Shown in pieces: positions 34,467 to 44,811 of a stretch of 64,000 nt of DNA. How positions within the stretch are numbered: the first letter of the stretch is position 1; each line of letters opens with the position of its first letter. Below the pieces are notes generated by a model, which searched no databases, was not told the DNA's origin, and saw nothing but the letters and a program-made list of their open reading frames with translations. This DNA is from Ctenosaura bakeri (lineage: Eukaryota > Chordata > Lepidosauria > Squamata > Iguanidae): the NCBI GenBank assembly GCA_948474755.1, contig CAOLHI010001240.1, positions 558,001-622,000 on the forward strand, read 5' to 3'. The translations under genes were made by a program, and so were the position numbers.

Positions 34467-35644
34467 CAGAGGTGGATCTAGGGTGGGGCAACTGGGGTGT
34501 GTGCCCTGGGCACCATTCCTGGGTGTGTGTGCAAAAGCCACTGTGCCCCTGTGCCCTTCCATGTTTGCTTGCCCCCGCACCCTTCCACTCCCGCCCACTG
34601 TTACTCCAGCTATGGCACTGTTGGTGAGGACCCCAGATATCATTTTGATATCAAACAGTTCAGCCTTAGCTTGACCTTTCTCCAGCCCCCTCACCCCACG
34701 TGTTTGCGAGGTTCTCTAGACAAGCACGGACAGGGTGCGACCGCTAATGGTTTTACATTCCAGACCCTATTGAGGCCAGCAACTCAAGCCTCGCTCGTAG
34801 CTTCAAGGAACTTCCAACTGCAAACCTTACAATAGCTGTACGGCTCTCAGCCGAACTAGTCCTTTTAGACAGGACATTTACATACTAGCCAAACTATTGT
34901 CGTCGAGCGTTAAGCTCATCATGCAAACTTGACCTTTTCCAAATCCTTTCTCCAGCTCTAAACTCCCTTTGTTCTCACCTGGCATGCCATGCCCAGTAGG
35001 CACAAACTTCCCTATAAAGTCCCCTCATTTCCAAACGGTCTTCGGACTACTTTGGACTTCCATCTCGCCTTGCTGCTGGATGTTTAAGGAAACTCCCTTC
35101 AGCGAGCCCCGCTGAGCTTTCTTCCCCGGAACCCAGATTCTCTCCAGGACTACGAGACCAGGTGTCGTATTGCCTTTCCTGAAAAAGCTCTCCGTTTCTA
35201 TTTCCCAGCTAGTTAGTTTATGTCTTGTCTTGCGTGTTTCTTGTCTTTAATAAAATATAGTTTATTACTTTGAAAACCTTTTCTAGCCGCTCTCTGACCC
35301 ACCACTGTATACATAGGGTTAAAGATCCTTGCTAACGTTACCCTTCCTCTTGTTCAGCCAAGAGAGTGCCCCAGCTAAATTTTCCCAATTTGTGCTTTTT
35401 ATTTGGTTATTTGGGCGCCCCTCCCAGGACCCCCAACATACAGGGTAACAGCACCACCACCACGCAACCTTCCACTTCCACCTGCCCCCCCCCGTGACCT
35501 TCTTCACCTGCTTGCCACCTCCCACTCACTGTTGCCCCTTGTCCTTCTTGGCCCACCTGGGGAGGTGTGATCGTGATGGCAGTGCCTAGGGGATGCAACT
35601 TGAGCACTTGCCCCAGGTGCTGCTGAGCCTAAAGTAAGCCACTG
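34467..35644. mobile_element. hAT element with perfect 8 bp duplication, hosting an LTR
   Basis: The 8-mer GCCTGGAG is present at 34459-34466 and 35645-35652. Ends CAGAGGTGGATCTAG and CTAAAGTAAGCCACTG are inverted. 34599-35450 is a later LTR insertion, leaving about 326 bp of hAT sequence with C-rich content (CCCTTCCACTCCCGCC). No transposase frame. Confidence 0.8.
34599..35450 (+). mobile_element. Solo LTR, family L copy C
   Basis: 852 bp from TGTTACTCCAGC to CAGGGTAACA, with TGTTAC/GTAACA terminal inverted hexamers. TATA box TATAAA at 35013-35018 and AATAAA at 35249-35254. Flanking tetramers ccac/gcac differ by one base, compatible with a 4 bp duplication. It interrupts a hAT element, which sets the order of insertion. 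No gag, pol or env remnant adjoins it. Confidence 0.8.
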
Positions 35645-35652
35645 GCCTGGAG

Positions 35653-36060
35653 GCACTATTTAGCTACATAACCAGAATAATTATGTAGCTAGGTAAGTGG
35701 CCTAGAATCACCGCCATTTCTTTTGAATTTTTAAATTGTCACTTTTATGCTGGTTGACATAATTTTAAGCCTTTATTTTTATTCTTCCTGTTTATAATTT
35801 CTTTGATATTAAATTTTAAAGTTTTATGCAGAGCTTGAGAAAATTACTTTTCTAGATTTGGTGAGCTGTAGTAAAAAGTAACTTTTTCAAGCCATAGATT
35901 TCAATTACACTTGGTCCCAGATAAGCTGATATAGAATTTCATCCTGAGTCATTTAATAACCATCCCTGAAAAGGAATGGGTGAAGTTGCCTTATTCTTAC
36001 TTCAAGGGATCTGCAATGTTTATGGGTACAGAATAGCAACAAAGTCTCTGACATATAGCG
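35653..36060. other. Unassigned; MITE fragment at 35836-35906
   Basis: AAAATTACTTTTCTAG and AAGTAACTTTTTCAAG form inverted ends of a truncated 9835-9950-type MITE. The rest is unrecognised. Confidence 0.35.
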
Positions 36061-36348
36061 GGCTTGTTTTCTGCTGCTCCAGAGACTAGGACGAGGAACA
36101 ATGGATTCAAGCTGCAGGAAAAGAGATTCCACCTGAACCTCAGGAAGAACTTCCTGACAGTCAGAGTTGGCCGGCAGTGGAATCTGCTGCCTCAGAGTGT
36201 AGTGGAGTCTCCTTCTTTGGAGGTTTTTAAGCAGAGGCTGGATGGCCATCTGTTGGGAATGCTTTGATGTGTGTTCCTGCATGGCAGGGGGTTGGACTGG
36301 ACAGCCCCTGTGATCTCTTCCAACTCTACGATTCTATGATTCTATATG
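36061..36348 (+). repeat. CR1 LINE 3' end fragment
   Basis: Plus-strand CR1: GGATTCAAGCTGCAGGAAAA, CCACCTGAACCTCAGGAAG, AAGCAGAGGCTGGATGGCC, GGGGTTGGACTGGACAGCC, and the terminal repeat ACGATTCTATGATTCTAT. A 67-codon stretch of the RT C-terminus is still open (36064-36267). Confidence 0.9.
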
Positions 36349-36422
36349 TCATGTTCTGTTACTTAGTGATGCACTAATGTGCAACTCCTTAGAAGCAATA
36401 TTGCGTTCTTTAAGCTCTTTGT

Positions 36423-36622
36423 ATGTGTTTATGTGCCTTCAAGTTTCCTGTTGACTTATGAATTTTATAGGACTTTCTTTGGCAAGGAATACTCAGAGGA
36501 AGTTTTGCTGGTTCCTTCCTCTGAAATAGTCATTGGTGATCTCCCATCCAATTACTAACCAGGATTTACCCTACTTAGCTTCCAAGATCAGATGGTATCT
36601 GGAGCCTTTAAGGTATTCAGGC
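36423..36622 (-). repeat. 5S rRNA-headed SINE with the tRNA-SINE body
   Basis: On the minus strand the head (36610-36534) reads ATCTGATCTTGGAAGCTAAG, AGGG, CCTGGTTAGTAATTGGATGG, GAGATCACC, matching 5S rRNA from about position 40 through the internal control region. The downstream part (CTCTGAGTATTCC, GCCAAAG, ATAAGTCAACAGG, CTTGAAGGCACATAAACAC) is the same kind of body and tail as the tRNA SINEs here. So two different Pol III heads share one 3' module. Confidence 0.75.
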
Positions 36623-36791
36623 GCTCTTGTTCAATCCAAGATGTATCTTGTTTATTATGGTGGTAGAAGGTCTGGAACCTTAGCCTGGAGAAGAGAAGAT
36701 TGAGAGGTAATATGATAGTCATCTTTAAATATCTGAAAGGATGTCATGTAGAAGATATGGTTAGCTTGTTTTCTGATGCTCAAGAGACTAA

Positions 36792-37196
36792 GGCCATTTC
36801 TATATGACAACGGTCTTCCATGTCATCGTGCTGCAATTCAGGTCTAGAAGGAAGCGTGTCAACCACACTCCCTTCCGCACCTGCTTGCTCACTGCGGAAG
36901 GAAGTGCAATTGCTCTGCCTCTTCCTTCTGCAGCACAGCTGGCCACTTGCCATTGCTGTGCTGAGGAGGGAAGCATTGCAATTGCACACCTGTGGCTTCT
37001 GCACAATGGTAAGTATGGGAGTGCTGCACGATTGGCAGTGCAAAACAGATTTTTTCTGTTTTGCAAATGCTGCGTGAGCGTGACACTTCATGATGGGATG
37101 GCAGTGGGAAGGAGATGATGTCATGCGGAAGCACAACCTGCCAAGCACTGCCATCCTGTGGCAGAAATGGGACAGCGATGTTGTGTGGAAAGGGCC
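36792..37196 (+). mobile_element. Harbinger-like MITE, subfamily C copy 1
   Basis: TAA at 36789-36791 and 37197-37199. Ends GGCCATTTCTATATGAC and GTTGTGTGGAAAGGGCC. Related (reverse orientation) to 51619-51997. Contains CCTCTTCCTTCTGCAG ending 36933, 75 nt, then ATG/GTAAGTA; and a stem TTGCAAAACAG/CTGTTTTGCAA near 37040-37068. Overlapping frames up to 131 codons have no family signature. Confidence 0.8.
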
Positions 37197-37967
37197 TAAG
37201 GTTATTCCAACACAATGTCACTATAGCACAACAACAGGGAATTGTTTCCAGTTCGGGAGTTGTGCTACTGCACGACATCATCACTATCCAGCTGCTCGTT
37301 TGTCCCCAAATGTCACCAAATAGCCTTATTCTATTTCCAGGAAAAATCCTCTAAGAGCTTCCTTTAGCACTTCAATCCTATCAGCTGGTTCAGTGCAGTA
37401 CCATAATAGCACTTGATAGCGCTCCCTGTTATCATAGATCCAGGAGTGGGTGAGGTGTGGGGGTACCCAGCTTATCCCTCCTTCAGCAACTCTCATGGCA
37501 TGGTAGCTTTTTTTTTTTTTTAATTTTTTTAATTTTATTAAACTATAACACAACAACAAACGAAAAATAAAACACCATGTGTTATATATAATAGTGAATT
37601 AAAAAACAAACAAACAAAACAAAACAAAAAATTTTTTTCCTTCTTTTAAACAATGCAAATTTATATTATTGTTTTTCCCTTCCCCTAAAATCATAAACTT
37701 GTTTAGCTTGTTCCATTCATACAACTTATACATTTTTGTTACGTATCTTCAATTCTTATTTTCATTATATTCATTTTTATTATTATACTTTCACTCTTAA
37801 TTTTTAACTTTTTTTCCCCCTTTTAAACATTGAACATCACATATCAAATTACTTCTATAAATCACAAGTTTAACACTCACAGATAATAAACAATATAAAA
37901 ATAGAAAATAAAAAATAAAAGTAATAATAATAATAAAAAAAACCCACCCCCAGAGCCAACTTTTTAT

Positions 37968-40900
37968 TTAATCCACTTTCCAAAATTGCCATTCTTCTTT
38001 TAACAGGGTAGCATTACCATCTCTTTTCAGAACTTTTTCTAAAAATATTTTCCAAATTTCTTCAAAATCATTTGTTTTTACCAAACCTTTCATAAACCTA
38101 ATTCTACATGTTAGTTTATCATTAATTGCAATTTTCTACACTTCTTTATACCATTCTTCTATTTGAAATTTTTCATTTGTCTTCCATTTTTTTGCTATTA
38201 TTAATCTCGCTGCAGTTAACAAATTTGTTATTAATTCTTTCTTTGCCTGAGTACACTCTACCTTATTATATATGGACAACAGCGCTATATTTGGACATAC
38301 TGGTATTTCTAATCCTATAATCTCTTTTATCTCTTTAAAAACCTTTTGCCAAAACTCCATTATCTTATTGCAATTCCACCACATATGCATATATGTACCA
38401 ATTTCTTGACATCCTCTCCAACACAATCTTGAATATTTCTCATCTATTTGATTTAATTTCACTGGAGTCAAGTACCATTTCCAAACTATTTTATAATAAT
38501 TCTCTTTTATTCTTATTGATAATTTTTTTAAATGGCGTTGTTCCCAAATTTTTCTCCATTCTTGTATATCTATAGTTTGTACTGTCTCTTCCTCCCATAT
38601 TTTTCTAAGATAATCCTCTTCTTGTTCTTTTGCTAATATTTTATATATTTCACTTGTTGTACCTTTTAGTATTTCATTTTCTTGCATATTTTCTCTTTGA
38701 ATAATAATTTGTTCAAATTTAGTATATTCTTTAAAATCCTTAACATATCTTTTCATACTCTTTGTCCATTGCTCTAGTTGTATATAATTTAACCAAGATA
38801 TCTTAGTTTCCTGCAATCTCTCTTTCATTCTTTCTTTATTTATCATTATTTTCATCCAATCTTTTAATCTATATATTTTTTGTTTTTTTATTTCTTTCTC
38901 TATTATTTCTCTTAAATTTATTGGAAATTTTTCCATCATTACTATCGGAGTTAATATTGATATATTCGGTATCAATTTTCTTTTATTTTTCTTCCATATT
39001 TCTATTATATTTTTTATAAAAGGATTTTCTATTTTTTCCATTTCTTTCTTTGAAAAATTCCTAAAAAATATATTCTCTAATTTCATCTCAATATTCTTAT
39101 CTTCTGTCTCTAACCAATCTAAATCGCCGTTTCCTGAAACTCCATCTATGATATATCTCAATTGATTTGCATAATAATATCATTTTAAATTTGGAAGTCC
39201 CAGGCCACCTTCTTTTTGACTTTTATACCAATATTTCTTGTTAATCCTCGATTTCTTATTTCCATTACAAAAATTATTTAATATCTTTTGCCACTCCTTT
39301 AACTCTTCCTCTGATACTTTTATTGGTAACATTCTAAACAAAAAATTAATTTTAGGTAAAATTTTCATTTTTACCACTGCTATTCTACCAAACCACGATA
39401 ACTTTATATTTTTATAATCCTCTAATTTCCGTTTAATTTCTAATCTTAATTTCTTGAAATTTTTTTCTTGTAGTCCTTGTAAATTTTTTGTAATATCTAT
39501 TCCTAAATATTTAATTGATTCTTTTACTTTAAGTAATCCTTTTTTACTACTTATAAATTTTTGTACTTCTTCTTTAGTATAATTAAATAACATTATTTCT
39601 GATTTGGCCCAATTTATTTTCAATCCTGTCTTCTCCCCAAACTCTTTTAAATGTTTATCTATTCTTTCTATCTTTTCAACTGGATCTTTAATTGTCAACA
39701 ATGTATCATCTGCAAATAAGCTTATTTTATTTTTCTCCTTAGCTCCAATTCCTTCTAAATTCTCATCATTTCTTATCACATTCGCTATTACTTCTATAAC
39801 TATTGCAAATAAAACTGGAGATAATGGACATCCTTGTCTCGTTCCTCTTGTTATTTGAATCTGATCTGTAAATCCATCATTTACCATCACTACAGATGTA
39901 TTATATGAATACAATTGATTTATTAACCCTTTAAATCTTTCTCCTAATCCTATTTTATTTAAAATTGTTTTTAACGCCGGCCATTCCACACAATCAAAGG
40001 CTTTAAATATATCTAACGCTAAAATTCCAGCTTTTTGTTTTTCTCTATCCATTATATTTATTTTTTTTATCATTTTCCCTATTAAATTTGCCATCTGTCT
40101 TCCTTGAATAAAACCACATTGATCTTTATGTATATATTTATAAATAAATTTATTTAACCTCTTCGCCATTATTGCTGTCAAAATTTTTGCATCTTGGTTT
40201 ATTAAAGATATTGGTCTATAAGAACCTGGATCCATAGGATCCTTATTTGGTTTTAAAATTAATATTATTAATGACTGCTTCCATGATAATGGGATTTTTC
40301 CACCCCTTAATATACTATTATATAACCCTTTTAGTTTAGGGATTAAACCTTTTTTAAATGTTTTATAGTATTCTGGACCTAATCCATCCAATCCTGGTGA
40401 TTTTCCTCCTTTTAAGTTATTTATTACTTCTTCTATTTCTTCTTCTGATATCATTTCTTCCATCAATCCTTTATCTTGTTCTGTTAGCCTTACTTTCCAA
40501 TTTTTATTAATATAGTCCTCTATATTCTCTACAGATTTATCTTCTGCTAAATACAATTCTCGATAAAATTCCTCAAATATTTTTAATTTCTCTTTCATCA
40601 GCCTTTTTTCTTTACCAAATTTATCTTTTACTACGCCAATCATATTTCTAATTTTTTTGATTGTACTGATTTAGCCAGCATTTTAGAATTTTTATTGCTA
40701 TATTCAAAGTATTCCCTTTTCAAATATATTAAGTTTTTCTGAACTTCATCCATTTCTATCTTTTCTAATTCATCTCTTTTGGCTTGTAATATTATTAATT
40801 TCTGTTTAGTTCTATCTATTATATAATCATTCTCTAGTTCTTTTATTTCTTTTTCTAATTTCAATTTTTTTCCTCCTAATTGTCTCTTTATTTTGCTTGA

Positions 40901-41799
40901 TTCTTTAATACATAATCCTCTTACCACTGCCTTCATTGTATCCCATAATACATCTTGTGTTACTTCCTTATTGTTTATATCCCAAATTTCTTGCCATTCC
41001 TTCTCTATTTTATTTACTATCTCCTTATAATTAAGTAACTTAATATCCAATCTCCATCTTTTTGCTTCTCTATAATTCCTTTTCATGGTTATATCCAAAT
41101 TCATCAAAGCATGGTCTGTCACTTTTATTGTTTCTATTTCTGTATTTATTAATCTAGGTATCATATTCTTTGAGACAAAGATATAATCTATTCTTGAATA
41201 ATTTTTATGAACTGATGAATAATACGTATATTTCTTTTCCTCACCCTTTATTAACCTCCAAACATCTATCAATTCATTTCTACTCACTAATTTATTCAAA
41301 ATTGTTATATTATTATATCTGTCTCTAATTAATGGATCCGATTTATCTTTCCATCTATCCATCACCATATTAAAATCACCTGCCATTATTGTGTAATCGC
41401 CTTTCATATTTTTAATCTTATTAAATATTTCTTCATAAAACTCTTTTTGCTTCTCATTAGGTGCATAGATATTCACTATAACATATGTTTCTCCATCTAT
41501 TTCACCTTGTATAATTACATATCTACCTTTTTCATCTAACTCCACACTTGTTACAATGAAATTACATCTTTTGGAAATTATTATTGCAACTCCTCTTGAT
41601 TTGGATGTACCAAATGCTTCTTCATAAGTGGCTACCCAATTCAATCTAAGCTCATTTTTTTATCTCTTTTTCCATGTGTTTCTTGTAAAAAAATTATATC
41701 AGCCTTATCTTTTTTTAATATCGATTCTATCCTTTTTCTCTTTATTATTGTCCCTAAGCCTTTCACATTCAATGTTGATATTCTCAGTCTATTCTCCAT
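37968..41799 (-). pseudogene. L1 ORF2 (endonuclease-reverse transcriptase), four lesions
   Basis: The protein that nicks target DNA and copies L1 RNA. ATG at 41799-41797, natural TAA at 37970-37968: 3832 nt, about 1277 codons, the usual L1 length. Endonuclease motifs: FLQETH, VNIYAPNEKQ, MAGDFNM, SRIDYIF, VTDHALM. RT motifs: ALDIFKAFD, RGTRQGCPLSPVLF, FADDTLL with both catalytic Asp. Cys-rich end: CWRGCQ ... HMWWNC. Lesions: frameshift at an A7 run (plus 41655-41661), frameshift at a second A7 run (40652-40658), TGA at 39182-39180, TAG at 38138-38136. The reading resumes in frame after each stop with good L1 similarity to the end (KIAINDKLTCRIRF ... EEWQFWKVD). Longest open pieces: 334, 487 and 341 codons. 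Confidence 0.95.
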
Positions 41800-42249
41800 T
41801 TTTCATATTTCCCGTTTCCTAATCCCACTCCCCATTGGCTCTTTAGTGTGATGGTGCTCCCCCTCCCCCTCCCTTCCCCCCTCCCACTCCCCTCCCCCTT
41901 CCCTCCCTCCCCTCCCCTACCCACACAAACATTCGTCCCCCCCTTACCCTCCAAAGCGCTTCTGCCTTGGCAACGACCTCCCATGGTCTTGGGGGGGGTG
42001 AAGGTATACCTACTCCCGGCATAGAGACCAATATCCTCTCCCGATTTGTTTTCTTTCCCATATTTTTCCCCTCTCTTCCCCCTCCCTTCCCTCTCTCTAC
42101 CCTTTTACTTTATATATATATAGATCAAACTCTATACATTTACAATCTACAAGAATATATTCTAATCACTAATCATCTACCCTTCTCCTACTCTATGAAG
42201 TTCTCTTTCTTCTTCTTCTGTTATTTCATATTGTTTCTTCCAGTCCTCC
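41800..42249 (-). other. L1 inter-ORF spacer, G-rich on the L1 strand
   Basis: About 450 nt between ORF1 and ORF2. On the L1 sense strand 41853-41945 is a dense series of G3-G7 runs (plus strand CCCTCC-type). Mammalian L1 spacers are far shorter, so this is a distinctive feature of this L1 lineage or of this copy. Confidence 0.7.
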
Positions 42250-42873
42250 TCAGCCTCTGTCCTTTCGTTTATCTCCCGAAGTCTTCTTCTCTCCTCCTCC
42301 TGTTGTTCCTCCCACTGCTCCTTCTTCAGTTGCTCCTCCCACTGCTCCTTCTTCCGCTCCTCTAACCGCTTCCTCTTCCTTTTCCTCTTGCTGGATCAGT
42401 TTCAGTTCTCTCAGGAGTTGCAATCCTTGTTCAAGAGAATTTATTCTGTAATATTTGCCAGCCCATTGGAATTTCAAAAAAATGGGATATCCCCAGCTGT
42501 ATCTTATTCCAGCTCTCTGTAGAACTATAATGCAAGGTTTCATTTCCCTTCTCCAATTTATTGTTTCGCGACATAAATCATTATATATTTCCACTGTATT
42601 ATCTCGATACTTCAATATTCCTGGATTCTTTCTAATAGCTCTCATCAAATCATCTTTCTTGTTGAAATTCGCAATTCTCATAATAATATCTCTGGGAGTT
42701 ATTCCTCTCTTCGCAGCTGACACACGATGAATTCTCTCTATGTCATTTTCCTCCCATAAAATCTCAGGAACAATGCTTTTTAGCCATTTTAAAACTTCCT
42801 CTTTCAAGAATTTTTGACTTTGTTGTGGCTGCTCTGCTAATCCACGAATCCTCACATTGTTCCTTCTGTTCAT
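42250..42873 (-). pseudogene. L1 ORF1 remnant (RRM and C-terminal domain)
   Basis: Open 207-codon frame encoding the RNA-binding part of the L1 nucleic-acid chaperone. It starts NRRNNVRIRGLAE (RRM start), continues through RDIIMRIANFNKKDD and LQRAGIRYSWGYPIFLKF, YYRINSLEQGLQLLRELK (C-terminal domain), and ends in a low-complexity tail with repeated EEGAVGG units. The N-terminal coiled coil, needed for trimer formation, is absent because the element is 5'-truncated. The ATG in front of the frame lies in the target-site duplication (42873-42871), not in L1 sequence. Confidence 0.9.
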
Positions 42874-43556
42874 GGCATGGTAGCTTTGAAATCTATTGTC
42901 TCTCCCTGTTTATTTCAAATATCTCCTCTGAGTTACAACTTTTTTTTTAAAAAAATACATTTTTAAGCATTGCAGTGTAAAAATGCAATAGTGTACTGGC
43001 ATGTCATGCCATTATAACATTGCTGCTCTAGTACGACTTCCAAAAGAAAAAAGAAAAAAAAGAAAAAGCACTGACCACTCAGGGGCAGTGGAGTGTGGTG
43101 AAGGTGGGGCAAGGAAGTGGTCAAGGGGGCTATAATGCAGAAGAAACACCAGTGGCAATACTGCTACTCATCCACTTAAGGTGGAAGGGTGTAGAAAAGA
43201 GCATTCCTAACCTGACGGCATTGTACAAATGGCAATGCTGGCATTGTAATGCTACAACACTCCACTGGCATATAGTGTGGAAATAGACTAAGATATGAAC
43301 CAGTGGATTCAAATTAAAAGCAAAGAGATTCCACCTGAACATTAGGAGGAACGTCTTTATTATAAGAGATGTTTAACAGTGGAATAAACTGCTTTTGAAG
43401 GTGCACCACTCTCCATCTTTGGAGGTCTTTAGACAGAGGCTGGATGAGTGTCTCTCAGGAGTGCGTTAGTTGTGTATTCCTGCATGGCAGGTGGTTGAGC
43501 AAGATGTCCCCTGTAGTCTTTGTCTTTTCCAACTCTAAGACTGTATGATTCTATGA

Positions 43557-44588
43557 TGACTTTTTGCAAGAGGAATTTGTTGTTGAAACACAAGTGCAAC
43601 AATCACTCTGATTGATCAGCAAAATCGAGTAGTTTTGTTTAATGAGGAGTGAAGAAAATACGGTCTTTGGCTCATGGACACTCACTGTTTTCACAGTGGG
43701 TAGCCTGTGATGCAGGTGCTTGTTCTTAATGAGGGTTAATTTGTCTCATATTTTAATTTGACAGAACCTGGCAATGTTGCTTTTTTTTTTTTTTTTGGTC
43801 TTCAGAGATCCTCTTTATCTTTTCATGTGTAAACCATAAGTCAGCATTTTATAATTTGGTTTCAAGTTACTTATTTGATTTTGGCTGTAACCAAAATTCC
43901 TAGAAGTGGTACATTCAGACAGAATGCAGTTGCTTTGGCAGGGATGTAACAGAAATTGTATAACGTGAACATTTTAAAAAGAAAGAAATTCCATGTATGA
44001 GTACTGTTTCTTTTAGCAAAAGTACTAAAAGAAATTTGTCTGCGTGACAGTAGATGCTCGTGAGTGAATAGTCGTAACCTAGATTAAATCAGGAATAGTA
44101 TTTTATTTATTTGAAACTTTTTATTTTCCCACAACATGGGGGAAACAAAGAGAGACTGAGAGAGACAGAGAAAGAGAGGGCACTTTTCTCCCCTTCTTCA
44201 TTTAAAGTAGTTCAAAAAGATACAAATCTAAAAACATAAAACAAATAAAATTAAGAATATTCAGTGAAACAATTCATCCAATCAAATATCAAATTCAAGT
44301 AACTTTCCACACCTCTGTTAGATTGATGCTAACGGAGCTATGAATGCTATGCTTAACAACAGGCTTTCATCACTTATGACCTAAGCTTTATTGCTAAACT
44401 TCTCTCTATTGGTTTCTTTCCCCAGCTGGCCCTTTAGAACAGTTTGGTAGTAAAGTGCCATTTCTTGGGCGTCAAAAAGTTCTCTGCATATGTGTCAGTC
44501 TAGCCTCCTCTGTATTATTATAACTGCGTGAATCATAACATTGGAAAGAGAACCTGGGATGAAAACCATGTTTAAACTAAGCCAGAAA
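43557..44588. other. Unassigned AT-rich sequence
   Basis: Contains a poly-T run near 43781-43797 and a GA-rich patch near 44150-44180. 43557-43920 looks single-copy. No coding exon recognised. Confidence 0.4.
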
Positions 44589-44811
44589 GGAGCCCTGGTG
44601 GTGCAGTGGTTAAATGCCAGTACTGCAAGCCACAAGGTTGTGAGTTCAATCCTGCCGGGCTCCAAGGTTGACTCAGCCTTCCCTCCTTCCGCAGGTCAGT
44701 AAAACCCATCTTGTTGGGGGCATGTATAGAAATACATGCTATTTGTAAGTTGTTCGCCGCCTCGATCCATATGGAGAGGCGGATACAAATAAATAATAAT
44801 AATAATAAAAA
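44589..44811 (+). repeat. tRNA-headed SINE with L2-like tail
   Basis: Head GGAGCCCTGGTGGTGCAGTG, B box GAGTTCAATCC, middle GGTTGACTCAGCCTTCC, then the L2-like 3' end TTGTTCGCCGCCTCGATCC, ATATGGAGAGGCGGATAC and an AATAAT array. Different from the CAACAACA-tailed SINEs: the tail suggests mobilisation by an L2-type LINE. Confidence 0.8.

Larger units (their letters stand above)
37511..42869 (-). mobile_element. L1 LINE, 5.36 kb, 5'-truncated in ORF1
   Basis: Bounded by an exact 18 bp target-site duplication TCATGGCATGGTAGCTTT at 37493-37510 and 42870-42887. The poly(A) tail (poly T on plus, from 37511) lies at the low-coordinate end, with AATAAA complement at 37534-37539. Order on the minus strand: ORF1 remnant, ~450 nt G-rich spacer, ORF2, short 3' UTR, A tail. 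It interrupts a MITE at a site confirmed by the empty homologous copy at 12875-13563 (CATGGCTGGTAACTTTGAAATC). Confidence 0.95.
37200..43288 (+). mobile_element. Harbinger-like MITE, subfamily K copy 2, hosting an L1
   Basis: Begins immediately after the TAA (37197-37199) that also ends the preceding MITE, and is followed by TAA at 43289-43291. Ends GGTTATTCCAACAC and GTGTGGAAATAGAC. Without the L1 and one duplication it is about 712 bp and aligns with the 689 bp copy at 12875-13563. Confidence 0.8.
36668..43556 (+). repeat. CR1 LINE 3' end, split by a 6.5 kb nested stack
   Basis: The left part (36668-36791) contains TAGCCTGGAGAAGAGAAGAT, CTTTAAATATCTGAAAGG and CTCAAGAGACTAA. The right part (43289-43556) resumes with TAAGATATGAACCAGTGG, AGATTCCACCTGAACATTAG, CAGAGGCTGGATG and ends GACTGTATGATTCTATG. 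The interrupting DNA consists of two MITEs, the second containing an L1. Rejoined, the order matches the other CR1 copies. Confidence 0.85.

Noticed and set aside
36534..36610. 5S ribosomal RNA gene
   Set aside because: Only the central and 3' control-region part is 5S-like and it runs into a SINE body, so it is a retroposon head.
36780..37354. Cluster of frames up to 131 codons on both strands
   Set aside because: Incidental to a MITE and its neighbour; no shared peptide with sibling elements.
41967..42365. 132-codon plus frame rich in Pro/Leu/Phe
   Set aside because: Antisense to the L1 spacer and ORF1 tail; polypyrimidine composition explains it.
37511..42869. A bacterial group II intron or retron, given the reverse transcriptase
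   Set aside because: Apurinic endonuclease domain, poly(A) tail, ORF1 RRM and an 18 bp target duplication identify an L1 LINE.
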